From contig DKAS01000098.1 in the NCBI GenBank assembly GCA_002448875.1, positions 2,226 through 23,691 of the forward strand: 21,466 nt of DNA, written 5' to 3'. This stretch comes from Proteobacteria bacterium UBA6920 (lineage in GTDB: Bacteria > Pseudomonadota > Gammaproteobacteria > SG8-11). The stretch's first letter is position 1, and the number at the start of each line of letters is the position of its first letter. Of this stretch, positions 1-7,568 are shown one piece after another. Position numbers and translations under genes: made by a program. Below the pieces are notes generated by a model that was given only the letters and a program-made list of their open reading frames with translations, was not told where the DNA came from and made no database searches.

Positions 1-675
1 GAGCTTGATGACATGCCAGCCGAAATCCGTCTGTACCGGTGCCTTGGTGTACTGGCCTTTTTCCAGTTTGGCCAGGGCGTCGGAGAAGGGTTTGACCATC
101 TGTTCCGGACGGAACCAGCCCAGATCGCCGCCGCTGGTTTTGGAAGAAGTGTCGGTGGTCTTGTCTTCCGCCAGTTTCTTGAAGTCACCGCCTTTGTCCA
201 GTTCGGCGATCACCGCTTTGGCATCGGCTTCGCTGGTGAGCAGAATATGGCGTGCCTGGTATTCCTTGTTCGACAGGGTGGCCACGTACTTGTTGTATTC
301 CTCCTTGACCACCTCGTCGGTGACGGCATTCTTGCCTTCGGTCAGGCCGCGAATGATGAAGCTGGCGAGGATATTGCGCCGGGCGCTGTCCAGTTCCTGT
401 TGCGCCTGGGCATCCTTGTCTTTTTTCTCCGCCAGGGCTTTCTGAAAGAGAATTTCGCGGTTAATCAGCTCGGTCACCAGGCGCTCCTTCTGTTCCGGAT
501 TGACATCCGCCGGGCTGGGGGCGCCGCGCTGCATGGCATAGGTGTCGAGCATGGATTGGGTGATCTTGTGGCCGTCAACGGTGGCCAGAACCTTGTCCGT
601 GGCTTTATCCGCCGCCAGCGCCGGCAGGCTGATGACCAGGGCGGCGAGGGTGGCTGCGAGTGATTGGCAATTCAT
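1..675 (-). CDS. PpiC-type (parvulin) peptidylprolyl isomerase, C-terminus cut by window edge
   Basis: Periplasmic foldase that isomerises X-Pro bonds in exported proteins. The 225 visible residues start with a Sec signal peptide (hydrophobic stretch, then LPALAA before DKAT), followed by a charged helical SurA/PpiD-like N-region. A rotamase domain begins near residue 150, with the family motifs QARHILL, SGGDLGWF and the end of FGWHVIKL at the window edge. The reading frame is still open at base 1, so only the last few codons are missing. The ATG at 675 lies 12 nt after the bolA stop, and an AGGA overlaps that stop about 10 nt upstream, so it is the last seen gene of the yciB-yciI-bolA operon. 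Client proteins cannot be told from sequence. Confidence 0.93.
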   Translation of the reverse strand, partial: MNCQSLAATLAALVISLPALAADKATDKVLATVDGHKITQSMLDTYAMQRGAPSPADVNPEQKERLVTELINREILFQKALAEKKDKDAQAQQELDSARRNILASFIIRGLTEGKNAVTDEVVKEEYNKYVATLSNKEYQARHILLTSEADAKAVIAELDKGGDFKKLAEDKTTDTSSKTSGGDLGWFRPEQMVKPFSDALAKLEKGQYTKAPVQTDFGWHVIKL

Positions 676-687
676 GCGAAGTTTATC

Positions 688-969
688 CTATCGGTTGGTG
701 AATTCTTCCTGAGTCAGCGCCTTGATGCTCAGGGCGTGAATCTGGGTCTGCATGGCGTCTCCCAGCGCGTCATAGACCAGACGATGACGTTGCAGCAGTG
801 TCTTGCCGCGAAACGCGTCGGCGACGATATGTACGGTAAAATGCCCGCCATGACGCGCGCCCTCGTGGCCCGCGTGCTTATGGCTGTCATCGATGATGTC
901 CAGATGCTGCGGCGCCAGAGCGTCGCTCAGGCGGGATCGGATCAAGGCGATACGCTGTGCGCTGTCCAT
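688..969 (-). CDS. bolA: BolA family transcriptional regulator / Fe-S trafficking protein
   Basis: The 93-residue product has the whole BolA fold: an N-terminal helix (RIALIRSRLSDAL), the DDSHKHAGHEG loop, the GGHFTVHIVADAF strand and the helix-turn region with the diagnostic RHRLVYDALGD, then HALSIKALTQEE. BolA proteins bind [2Fe-2S] clusters with monothiol glutaredoxins and affect cell shape and stress response. The His in the RHR/IHALS segments fits the known cluster ligand. Its ATG overlaps the yciI stop by one base (TGATG) and has no clear Shine-Dalgarno of its own, so translation is probably coupled. BolA is likelier than IbaG because of the long loop and overall length. Confidence 0.93.
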   Translation of the reverse strand: MDSAQRIALIRSRLSDALAPQHLDIIDDSHKHAGHEGARHGGHFTVHIVADAFRGKTLLQRHRLVYDALGDAMQTQIHALSIKALTQEEFTNR

Positions 970-1268
970 CAGGGCAACAGTTTCTTGAAAGGTTTGACGC
1001 TGACCTGGCGAAACACGCCCTCGGTAACGTAGGGATCGCCCTGCGCCCAGGTCTGGGCGGCGGCCAGATCGGCGAATTCGGCAACGATCAGGCTGCCGGC
1101 GAAGCCGCTCTGCAGCGGATCGGCGCCGTCCACCAGCGGTATCGGACCGGCCAGCACCAGCCGGCCCTGCCTCTGCAGTTCCTTGACCCGCTCCAGGTGG
1201 GCGGGGCGGGCGGCCAGGCGTTTGTTCAGACTGTCGGCGATGTCCTCGCCCAGAATCATGTAGAGCAT
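969..1268 (-). CDS. yciI: YciI-like protein
   Basis: A small (99 aa) single-domain protein of the YciI/dimeric alpha-beta barrel family. Family-typical segments are the MLYMILGED start, RPAHLERVKELQRQGRLVLAGP in the first helix-strand unit, FAGSLIVAEF, and the DPYVTEGVF motif near residue 80. The His in RPAHL is the conserved family residue. The biochemical function of YciI is not settled. It sits between yciB (51-nt gap) and bolA (1-nt overlap), the usual gammaproteobacterial arrangement. No convincing ribosome binding site precedes the ATG. Confidence 0.92.
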   Translation of the reverse strand: MLYMILGEDIADSLNKRLAARPAHLERVKELQRQGRLVLAGPIPLVDGADPLQSGFAGSLIVAEFADLAAAQTWAQGDPYVTEGVFRQVSVKPFKKLLP

Positions 1269-1319
1269 AGTGGTTTCAGTGTCGATTTATTATTGCTGTT
1301 ATGCTGTTGAAAAAGGGGT

Positions 1320-1865
1320 TCACGACCGCGACTCGGGCTGTTCCTTCACGTGACGGGACAGAAATACCATTTGTCCGACCAGGAACAGCGCGGTCAGGAA
1401 AAACAGGCCGAACACTTTGAAATTGACCCAGGTTTCCGTGTCGTAGTGGTAGGCGACGTAGAGGTTGATCATACCCAGAAACAGGAAAAATATCACCCAG
1501 CTGACGTTGAGGCGGCGCCAGATCGGCGGCGGCAGACTGATGCTGGCTTCCAGCAGGCGTTGCGAAAAATTCTTGGCGCCAAAGTACTGGCTGGCGAGGA
1601 ATCCCAGGGCGAACAGCCAGTTTAAAATGGTCGGCTTCCACTTGATGAAGGTGTCATCCTTGAACAACAGGGTGGCGCCGCCGAAAACGGTGATGACCGC
1701 CAGGGTGACCAGATGCATGGTTTCAAAGCGGCGATAACGCAGCCAGTAAAAGACCACCTGCAACACGGAACTGGCAATGGCTACCGCGGTGGCGACGAAT
1801 ATGCCCTGCCACTTGAAGGCGATGAAAAACAGAATCAGGGGGAAAAAATCGAAGAGAAATTTCAT
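1320..1865 (-). CDS. yciB: Inner-membrane septation protein A (YciB/IspZ)
   Basis: Integral membrane protein of about 181 residues. It starts with the family signature MKFLFDFFPLILFFIAF and has five hydrophobic segments, with GGATLLF, FIKWKPTILNW and LNVSWVIFF typical of IspZ/YciB. The family is linked to cell envelope maintenance and septation in enterobacteria and Shigella. A GTG six codons upstream (1883) is in frame with AGGAG only 2 nt before it. I prefer the ATG at 1865 because all relatives start at MKFLFDFF. First gene of the minus-strand operon yciB-yciI-bolA-ppiC. Confidence 0.93.
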   Translation of the reverse strand: MKFLFDFFPLILFFIAFKWQGIFVATAVAIASSVLQVVFYWLRYRRFETMHLVTLAVITVFGGATLLFKDDTFIKWKPTILNWLFALGFLASQYFGAKNFSQRLLEASISLPPPIWRRLNVSWVIFFLFLGMINLYVAYHYDTETWVNFKVFGLFFLTALFLVGQMVFLSRHVKEQPESRS

Positions 1866-1943
1866 TGCGTGAACGCCGTACACCGCTCCTTGGGGTAGCG
1901 GGTGAGAGCGTCATACCTCACAGCCGTTAGGGACACCAAATCT

Positions 1944-1949
1944 ATCATA
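1944..1949 (-). promoter_or_regulatory. Possible -10 element for the yciB operon
   Basis: Read on the minus strand this is TATGAT, a 5/6 match to the sigma-70 -10 box, about 80 nt upstream of yciB in the divergent gap between yciB and the YciO gene. No good -35 was found at the right distance, so this is a weak call. Confidence 0.3.
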
Positions 1950-2045
1950 AATCACGCCAGGAAAGAAATTCATCTGCCTGGACATCCCCTGATCAGAGCG
2001 CGTCTTTCCCTGGTAAAAAGGGTGGGGGAAGTGGCGTTTTTCCTG

Positions 2046-2051
2046 TAAAAT
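2046..2051 (+). promoter_or_regulatory. Possible -10 element for the YciO-like gene
   Basis: TGTAAAAT contains a TAAAAT hexamer (5/6 to TATAAT) with TG directly in front. If used, transcription would start near 2058. That would leave no leader for the ATG at 2060 but about 30 nt for the ATG at 2087, which supports the downstream start. No clear -35. Confidence 0.3.
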
Positions 2052-2086
2052 TTCCCGGTATGTTTTCCCAGGCGGTTGATTTTACT

Positions 2087-2698
2087 ATGCTGGTGATCCA
2101 TCCCGAAAATCCCCAAATACGCCTGATACGCAAGGCGGTGGAAGCGGTCAGGAGCGGGGGCGTCATTGCCTATCCGACGGATTCCAGCTATGCCCTGGGC
2201 TGCGCCATGGGTGAAAAAAAGGCTATCGATATCATCAGCCAGATTCGCCAGGTGGATAATAAACATAACTACACGCTGGTCATGCGGGATCTCGGGGAGA
2301 TTGCCCTGTATGGCAAGGTGGATAACACGGCTTTTCGCATCATCAAGTCGTTTACCCCGGGCCCCTATACCTTTATCCTTGATGCCACCCGGGAAGTCCC
2401 CCGCCGGCTGATGAATCCCAAGCGCAAGACCATCGGGGTGCGCATCCCCGACAATAAAATCGCCCTGGCGCTGGTGGAAGAACTGGGACAACCATTGATG
2501 AGCGGCACCCTGCAATTGCCGGGCGAGGAGTATCCCATGACCGATCCCTATGAAATCCAGGAATTGCTGGGCCGCCACCTGGCGGAAGTGATCGACGGCG
2601 GCTACTGCGGCCTGGAGCCGACCTCGGTGATCGATCTGACCGGCGATTTACCGCAGGTGCTGCGCCAGGGCAGGGGTGATGTCAGTTTGTTCAATTGA
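2087..2698 (+). CDS. yciO: Sua5/YciO/YrdC family protein (L-threonylcarbamoyladenylate synthase-like)
   Basis: Family of L-threonylcarbamoyl-AMP synthases, the first step of t6A tRNA modification. YciO is the paralogue whose physiological role is less certain than TsaC. The protein (203 aa from this start) reads IHPENPQIRLI, GGVIAYPTDSSYALGC, KKAIDIISQIRQ, YTLVMRDL, FTPGPYTFIL, NPKRKTIGVRIPD and GLEPTSVIDLTG. The PTDSSYALGC and KRKTIGVRIP segments are the substrate-pocket motifs of the family. Both the IHPENPQ opening and the length match YciO. An in-frame ATG at 2060 would add nine residues, but it has no Shine-Dalgarno, while AGGCGG lies 11 nt before 2087. First gene of the plus-strand housekeeping run. 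Confidence 0.9.
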   Translation: MLVIHPENPQIRLIRKAVEAVRSGGVIAYPTDSSYALGCAMGEKKAIDIISQIRQVDNKHNYTLVMRDLGEIALYGKVDNTAFRIIKSFTPGPYTFILDATREVPRRLMNPKRKTIGVRIPDNKIALALVEELGQPLMSGTLQLPGEEYPMTDPYEIQELLGRHLAEVIDGGYCGLEPTSVIDLTGDLPQVLRQGRGDVSLFN

Positions 2699-2762
2699 GA
2701 GACGTAATGTGAACGCCATCCTTGGCTATTTCCCACTAATCACGCAACATCATTAAGCATTC

Positions 2763-3416
2763 ATGCACGAACTCGAAATCCCGCAAAAAATAGCCGTCTG
2801 GTTATTGCCCGTGCTGTTCGCCATTACCGTGCATGAAGTCGCGCACGGCTGGACCGCGAAGCAACTGGGCGACCCGACGGCGCAGATGCTCGGTCGCCTG
2901 ACCGTCAATCCACTCAAACACATCGACCCCCTGGGTACGGTGATTCTGCCCCTGTTGTTTCTGATGCTCGGTGGCTTGATTTTCGGCTGGGCCAAACCGG
3001 TACCGGTGACCTACGAAAATCTGCGTCGGCCCAAGCGCGACATGGCCCTGGTCGCCGTCGCCGGTCCGGTCGCCAATATGTTGATGGCGATCGCCTGGGC
3101 GGTGGTGGCGAAGATCGGGCTGGAACTGGAGCCGTCCCTGTCCTACGTCGCGGTGCCCTTGTTTCTCATGGGCCACGCGGGCATCCAGATCAATCTGCTG
3201 TTGATGTTGCTGAATCTTATCCCTTTGCCGCCCCTGGATGGCGGTCGGGTGCTGACCGGACTGTTGCCCGGACCCCTGGCCTGGCGCTTGAGTCGCATCG
3301 AGCCCTATGGCTTTCTGATTCTGGTGGCCCTGCTGTTGACCGGCCTGCTGGGCAAGGTTCTGTGGCCGCTGATGAACGGTGCCACCACGCTTTTCTATCA
3401 AATATTCGGTTTATAG
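2763..3416 (+). CDS. Site-2-type intramembrane metalloprotease, M50 family
   Basis: A short M50 protease (217 aa) of the type without a PDZ domain. The zinc motif is H24-E25-V-A-H28 at the start of the first membrane segment (ITVHEVAHGW). The third zinc ligand is in N151-L-I-P-L-P-P-L-D159-G-G. Between these are the VNPLKHIDPLGTVILP loop and further hydrophobic helices, with a GPVANM segment typical of the family. It would cleave membrane proteins inside the bilayer, but the substrate is unknown. Absence of PDZ argues against it being RseP. Stop and the trpS ribosome binding site overlap (TAGGAG), so it is probably cotranscribed with trpS. No clear Shine-Dalgarno of its own. Confidence 0.92.
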   Translation: MHELEIPQKIAVWLLPVLFAITVHEVAHGWTAKQLGDPTAQMLGRLTVNPLKHIDPLGTVILPLLFLMLGGLIFGWAKPVPVTYENLRRPKRDMALVAVAGPVANMLMAIAWAVVAKIGLELEPSLSYVAVPLFLMGHAGIQINLLLMLLNLIPLPPLDGGRVLTGLLPGPLAWRLSRIEPYGFLILVALLLTGLLGKVLWPLMNGATTLFYQIFGL

Positions 3417-3425
3417 GAGACCACT

Positions 3426-4646
3426 TTGACATCCGCCAGCGAACAGACGCTAAAGAGAATCGTCTCCGGCATGCGTCCCACGGGCAAAATGCATCTGGGG
3501 CATTACCACGGCGTGTTGAAAAACTGGGTGCGCCTGCAGCACGAATACGAGTGTTTTATCTTCGTCGCCGATTGGCACGCCCTGACCACGGAATATGAAA
3601 CGCCAGCGGTGGTGGCCGCCAGCGTCAACGACATGGTGATCGACTGGCTGGCGGCCGGGCTGAATCCGAAACAGGCGTGCATCTTCGTCCAGTCGCAGGT
3701 GCCCGAGCACGCGGAGCTGCACCTGCTGCTGTCCATGCTGACGCCCCTGAGCTGGCTGGAGCGGGTGCCGACCTACAAGGATCAGCAGGAGAAACTCAAG
3801 TCCAAGGATTTGTCGACTTACGGCTTCCTCGGTTATCCCTTGCTGCAAAGCGCGGACATACTCGCCTATAAGGCTCACCAGGTGCCGGTGGGGGAGGATC
3901 AGGTGGCGCATGTGGAGCTCACCCGGGAAGTCGCTCGCCGCTTCAACCACCTTTACGGCAAGGAGCCGGATTTCAAGGAGAAAGCCGAAGCCGCCATTAC
4001 CCGCCTCGGGAAGAAAAATGCCAAGCAATACAAGGAAATGCGCCGGCAATATCAGGAAGAAGGTAACGCCGAAGCCCTGCAGGCCGGACGCGCCATGCTG
4101 GCGGCCAACCAGAACCTGACCCTGGCCGATAGGGAAAGACTGTATGGTTATCTGGAAGGTAGTGGTAAAATCATTTTCCCCGAACCCCAGGCCTTGTTGA
4201 CCGAGGCGTCAAAAATGCCGGGGTTGGACGGGCAGAAAATGTCCAAATCCTACGGAAACACACTGACGCTGCGAGACAGCGTGGCCGACGTGGATAAGAA
4301 AATCCGAACCATGCCCACGGACCCGGCACGGGTGCGGCGCACCGACCCGGGTAACCCGGAGAAGTGCCCGGTGTGGGAGTTCCACAAGATCTATTCGGAC
4401 AGCAGTACCCGGGACAGCATTATTCAGGGATGCCACCAGGCGAGCATCGGTTGTCTTGATTGCAAGCAACCGGTGATCGACGCCATTGTCCGCGAGTTGC
4501 AACCCATGCGGGAGCGGGCACAGGAATATGAGAGCAATCCCGGACTGGTGCGCTCCATTCTCCAGGAAGGTAACGAGGCCGCGCGCGCGGTGGCCAGGGA
4601 CACCCTGCAGGAAGTGCGGCAGGCCATGGGACTGGAATATCGATAA
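3426..4646 (+). CDS. trpS: Tryptophanyl-tRNA synthetase, long form
   Basis: Cytoplasmic class I synthetase that charges tRNA-Trp. The ATP-binding HIGH motif is HLGH at residues 23-26 (MRPTGKMHLGHYHG) and the KMSKS loop is at 271-275. The distance between them is about 75 residues longer than in E. coli TrpS, where KMSKS is near residue 195. The extra piece is a charged helical insertion after RFNHLYG, about residues 184-250, as known for the long TrpS type of several gammaproteobacteria. DWHALTTEYE and VPVGEDQVAHVELTRE are other family motifs. It starts at TTG, chosen because AGGAG ends 6 nt upstream and the frame gives the normal N-terminus. Confidence 0.96.
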   Translation: MTSASEQTLKRIVSGMRPTGKMHLGHYHGVLKNWVRLQHEYECFIFVADWHALTTEYETPAVVAASVNDMVIDWLAAGLNPKQACIFVQSQVPEHAELHLLLSMLTPLSWLERVPTYKDQQEKLKSKDLSTYGFLGYPLLQSADILAYKAHQVPVGEDQVAHVELTREVARRFNHLYGKEPDFKEKAEAAITRLGKKNAKQYKEMRRQYQEEGNAEALQAGRAMLAANQNLTLADRERLYGYLEGSGKIIFPEPQALLTEASKMPGLDGQKMSKSYGNTLTLRDSVADVDKKIRTMPTDPARVRRTDPGNPEKCPVWEFHKIYSDSSTRDSIIQGCHQASIGCLDCKQPVIDAIVRELQPMRERAQEYESNPGLVRSILQEGNEAARAVARDTLQEVRQAMGLEYR

Positions 4647-4668
4647 CCTACAGTAGAGAGTACTGGAC

Positions 4669-5499
4669 TTGGTAGAAGAGAGCGAAGCCGCAGGCGAAAC
4701 CGCTGTCGAGCAGGTGCCGCCATCGCCCGAGACCGCCGCCTTCGGCGTGGTCAAGGGCATTCCGTTGACCAAACTGCCGGAGGATCTTTACATTCCGCCG
4801 GATGCCATGGAAGTGTTCCTGGAGACCTTCGAAGGGCCGCTGGATCTGCTGCTGTATCTGATCCGCCGGCAAAACCTCGACATCCTCGACATTCCCATCG
4901 CCGAGATCACCCACCAGTACATGGATTACGTGGAAGTGATCAAGGAAATGAACCTGGAGCTGGCGGCCGATTACCTGGTGATGGCGGCGATCCTGGCGGA
5001 GATCAAATCGCGCATGCTGCTGCCGCGGCCGGAATCGGCGGAAGACGAGGAGGACCCGCGCGCGGTGCTGGTGCGTCGCCTGCAGGAATACGAACGCTTC
5101 AAGAAGGCGGCGGAAGACCTCGACGAGCTGCCGCGCATGCACCGGGAAACTTTCCCGGCCCGGGCGGAACCGCCGCAGCTGAAACTGGTGCGGCCGCATC
5201 CGCAGGTGGATTTGCGCGAAGTGCTCGTCGCCTTCAGCGATGTGCTGAAACGGGCGCAGATGTTTACCCACCACCATATCCAGCGCGAACCGCTGTCGGT
5301 GCGCGAGCGCATGGCGATCGTACTCGATCGCGTGCATGCCGACCGCTTTATCCCGTTCCAGGCCTTGTTTACCGTCGAGGAAGGGCGCAAGGGCGTGGTG
5401 GTGACGCTGCTGGCAATACTGGAGCTGGTCAAGGAGTCGATGATCGAACTGGTGCAGAACGAGTCTTTCGGACCTATCCATGTGAAGGCGGTAGCATAA
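4669..5499 (+). CDS. scpA: Segregation and condensation protein A
   Basis: Kleisin subunit of the Smc-ScpA-ScpB condensin that organises and separates chromosomes. The Smc-binding N-terminal domain starts near residue 46 with FLETFEGPLDLLLYLIRRQNL, then ILDIPIAEITHQY and AADYLVMAAILAEIKSRMLLPRP. The C-terminal winged-helix segment (FIPFQALFTVEEGRKGVVVTLLAILELVKE) is at residues 228-258. About 40 unconserved acidic residues precede the domain. The start is TTG, with a purine-rich GAGAG 8 nt upstream. It lies 22 nt after trpS, and its TAA overlaps the scpB ATG (TAATG), so ScpA and ScpB are probably coupled for stoichiometry. Confidence 0.96.
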   Translation: MVEESEAAGETAVEQVPPSPETAAFGVVKGIPLTKLPEDLYIPPDAMEVFLETFEGPLDLLLYLIRRQNLDILDIPIAEITHQYMDYVEVIKEMNLELAADYLVMAAILAEIKSRMLLPRPESAEDEEDPRAVLVRRLQEYERFKKAAEDLDELPRMHRETFPARAEPPQLKLVRPHPQVDLREVLVAFSDVLKRAQMFTHHHIQREPLSVRERMAIVLDRVHADRFIPFQALFTVEEGRKGVVVTLLAILELVKESMIELVQNESFGPIHVKAVA

Positions 5500-6662
5500 T
5501 GCCCATTAATGAACAAGATTTGAAGAAGATTCTCGAAGCGGCCTTGTATGCGGCGGAAAGCCCGCTCAGCATCGACAATATGCTGGCCCTGTTCATCGAG
5601 GACGGCGACCGGCCCACCCGCGACCAGATCCGCCAGAGTCTGCAACAGTTGCAGCAGGACTATGCCGATCGCGGCGTGGCGCTGACGGAAGTCAGCAGCG
5701 GTTTTCGCTTTCAGGCGCGCCAGGAATACGCCGCCTGGATTTCCCGTTTGTGGGAAGAAAGGCCGCCGCGCTATTCGCGGGCCCTGCTGGAAACCCTGGC
5801 CCTGGTCGCCTATCGTCAGCCCATCACCCGCGGCGAAATCGAGGCAGTGCGCGGCGTGGCGGTCAGTTCCACCATCATCAAGACCCTGCAGGAGCGCAAC
5901 TGGATCAAGGTCGTGGGGCACAAGGAGCTGCCGGGCAAGCCGGCCTTGTACGCCACCACCCGGGATTTTCTCGACTACTTCAATCTCAAGTCGCTGGAAG
6001 AGCTGCCGGCGCTCAGCGATCTGATGGAGTTCGAAAGCGCCGGCCAGATCGAGGATGGCTCGGACGAAGGCGGTGACGCGGCCGCGGCGGAGATGGCGCA
6101 GACAGCGGAAGCGAGACCCGATACGGTCGATGGTGAGTCTGCCGACAACCCGGAAAATACCAGCGCGCCGGCCCATGCCGAAGCTCAGCCGGACCTGGCC
6201 GCGGATACGGATGAGGTCTCCCCCGCCGTGCCGGTACTCGCCGACAGCGAAACCGTGCTGGCTGAAAATGACGAGGCGGCGCAACCCATGGCGGCCGCGG
6301 ACCAGGATCGCGAACCTGCGGTGACCGCCGATGAGTTGCCGGGGGCTGCGGACTACGTTGCGCAGAGCGATACTGACAGCGACGGTGGCGACGACAGTGA
6401 GCTCGACAATGACCACGGCAATGACCACGACAGTGACAGCGGCGGCGATGATGGCGACAACGATAGTGATGATGGCAGCATCGAAGTGATTTCCTATCTG
6501 CTGGACGAGGAGTCCCGTCTGCATGCCAGCGACCCGGGTGTCGAACTGGAGCAGACCGGTGCCGCCAATGACGACAGCGCCGAAGGCGGCACGGCCAGCG
6601 CGGAGGATCACCGGGCGCTGACAGCGCTGCGTGCCGATGCCGTGCACGACAGGCAGGACTGA
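5499..6662 (+). CDS. scpB: Segregation and condensation protein B with a very long acidic tail
   Basis: ScpB dimers bind the ScpA kleisin in the Smc complex. Residues 1-175 are a normal ScpB: two winged helices with LKKILEAALYAAESPLSI, RALLETLALVAYRQPITRGEIE, VRGVAVSSTIIKTLQERNWI and PGKPALYATTRDFLDYF. B. subtilis ScpB is about 200 residues, but this one is 387. From about residue 185 it is an Ala/Glu/Asp-rich, almost certainly disordered tail. It contains a block of nearly pure Asp/Ser/Gly/His/Asn (bases 6369-6480), then a short less biased stretch IEVISYLLDEESRLH. Extended acidic tails occur in some gammaproteobacterial ScpB proteins, but this length is notable. Start fixed by the TAATG overlap with scpA. 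Confidence 0.94.
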   Translation: MPINEQDLKKILEAALYAAESPLSIDNMLALFIEDGDRPTRDQIRQSLQQLQQDYADRGVALTEVSSGFRFQARQEYAAWISRLWEERPPRYSRALLETLALVAYRQPITRGEIEAVRGVAVSSTIIKTLQERNWIKVVGHKELPGKPALYATTRDFLDYFNLKSLEELPALSDLMEFESAGQIEDGSDEGGDAAAAEMAQTAEARPDTVDGESADNPENTSAPAHAEAQPDLAADTDEVSPAVPVLADSETVLAENDEAAQPMAAADQDREPAVTADELPGAADYVAQSDTDSDGGDDSELDNDHGNDHDSDSGGDDGDNDSDDGSIEVISYLLDEESRLHASDPGVELEQTGAANDDSAEGGTASAEDHRALTALRADAVHDRQD

Positions 6663-6675
6663 ACGTACCACGCCG

Positions 6676-7404
6676 ATGTCGGAAAAATTGCAGAAAGTGC
6701 TGGCCAGCCGCGGCTACGGGTCGCGCCGCCAGATGGAACAATGGATAGAGGCCGGTCGCATCCGTGTCGACGGCCGAGTTGCCACCCTGGGCGACCGGGT
6801 GGAAAGCGATGCGCAGATCTTCATCGACGGCAAGCCGGCGCGGCGCGAATCGCGGGAGGAGACCCGGGTACTGTTGTTCAACAAGCCGCCGGGGGTGGTG
6901 TGCACCCGCCGCGACGAACAGCAACGACCCACGGTGTTCACTTCCTTCCCCGCCATTCATAACGGCCGCTGGATCATCGTCGGTCGCCTGGATATCAACA
7001 CCTCCGGACTGCTGCTGGTCACCAATGACGGCGCCCTGGCCAACCGCCTGATGCACCCTTCGTCCGGTGTCGAGCGGGAATACAGCGTGCGCCTGTTCGG
7101 CAGCGTCGATCAGGCGATGATAGACCGGCTGCTGCGCGGCGTGGTCGTCGACGGCGAAGCCATGCGATTTCATTCCATCACCGAAGGCGGCGGCCCGGGG
7201 AGAAACCAGTGGTTCAACGTGGTACTCAAGGAAGGCAAGTATCGCGAAGTGCGCCGCTTGTGGGAAAGTCAGGGGGTGCAGGTGAGCCGTCTGATCCGCA
7301 TTCGCTACGGCGACATTCGCCTGCCGCGCAACCTGCGCATGGGGCATTTTCAGGAGCTCACCGAGCAGCAGATCGGCGAGTTGCAGGCGCAGTTCGCCGA
7401 GTGA
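6676..7404 (+). CDS. rluB: 23S rRNA pseudouridine synthase B
   Basis: RsuA/RluB-type enzyme that converts U2605 (E. coli numbering) of 23S rRNA to pseudouridine. An S4 RNA-binding domain occupies residues 1-60 (EKLQKVLASRGYGSRR, GRIRVDG). The catalytic domain starts at LLFNKPPGVVCTRRD, and the nucleophile is D106 in VGRLDINTSGLLLVTNDG. EGKYREVRRLWESQG and VSRLIRIRYGDIRLP are RluB signatures. Length 242 aa is close to the minimal family size, without the long C-terminal extension of E. coli RluB. The ATG at 6676 is used because it begins the S4 domain. It lies 13 nt after scpB, the standard scpA-scpB-rluB order. Confidence 0.95.
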   Translation: MSEKLQKVLASRGYGSRRQMEQWIEAGRIRVDGRVATLGDRVESDAQIFIDGKPARRESREETRVLLFNKPPGVVCTRRDEQQRPTVFTSFPAIHNGRWIIVGRLDINTSGLLLVTNDGALANRLMHPSSGVEREYSVRLFGSVDQAMIDRLLRGVVVDGEAMRFHSITEGGGPGRNQWFNVVLKEGKYREVRRLWESQGVQVSRLIRIRYGDIRLPRNLRMGHFQELTEQQIGELQAQFAE

Positions 7405-7427
7405 TCCCCCGCCGCGGCCAGGGCGCC

Positions 7428-7467
7428 GTGTCATCAATCTGTAACCAGGCCGTCATCAGAATTTCAT
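7428..7467 (+). promoter_or_regulatory. Tandem Pho box (PhoB binding sites) upstream of the PhoX-family gene
   Basis: Four 7-bp half-sites follow each other with exact 4-bp spacers (11-bp period): GTGTCAT 7428-7434, CTGTAAC 7439-7445, CCGTCAT 7450-7456, ATTTCAT 7461-7467. Against the PhoB half-site CTGTCAT they match 6, 5, 6 and 5 of 7. This is the same architecture as the double box of E. coli pstS. A weak -10 (AAGACT, 7478-7483) lies 10 nt after the last half-site, the spacing expected when a Pho box replaces the -35. The gene it precedes belongs to a phosphatase family, which strengthens the call. Confidence 0.72.
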
Positions 7468-7568
7468 CCCGCATTGCAAGACTTGCCGCTGACGGCCTGG
7501 CGGTCTCCTTGCGGATGTACCACCAGGTCACCCGTCCAATCTCAATCGAACGTATCCGGGAGACCAAC

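Noticed and set aside
4971..6671. Long antisense open frame (566 aa) opposite scpA/scpB
   Set aside because: It is opposite two clear family members; the translation is low-complexity Val/Ile/Arg/His strings from reading the Asp-rich tail in reverse, with no domain.
6013..7437. Antisense open frame (474 aa) opposite scpB/rluB
   Set aside because: Shadow frame; composed of Arg/His/Cys-rich strings and overlaps two well-supported genes.
7209..7568. Upstream extension of the PhoX-like gene frame
   Set aside because: It overlaps rluB, contains the Pho box, and would bury the signal peptide; the ATG at 7569 has a good ribosome binding site.
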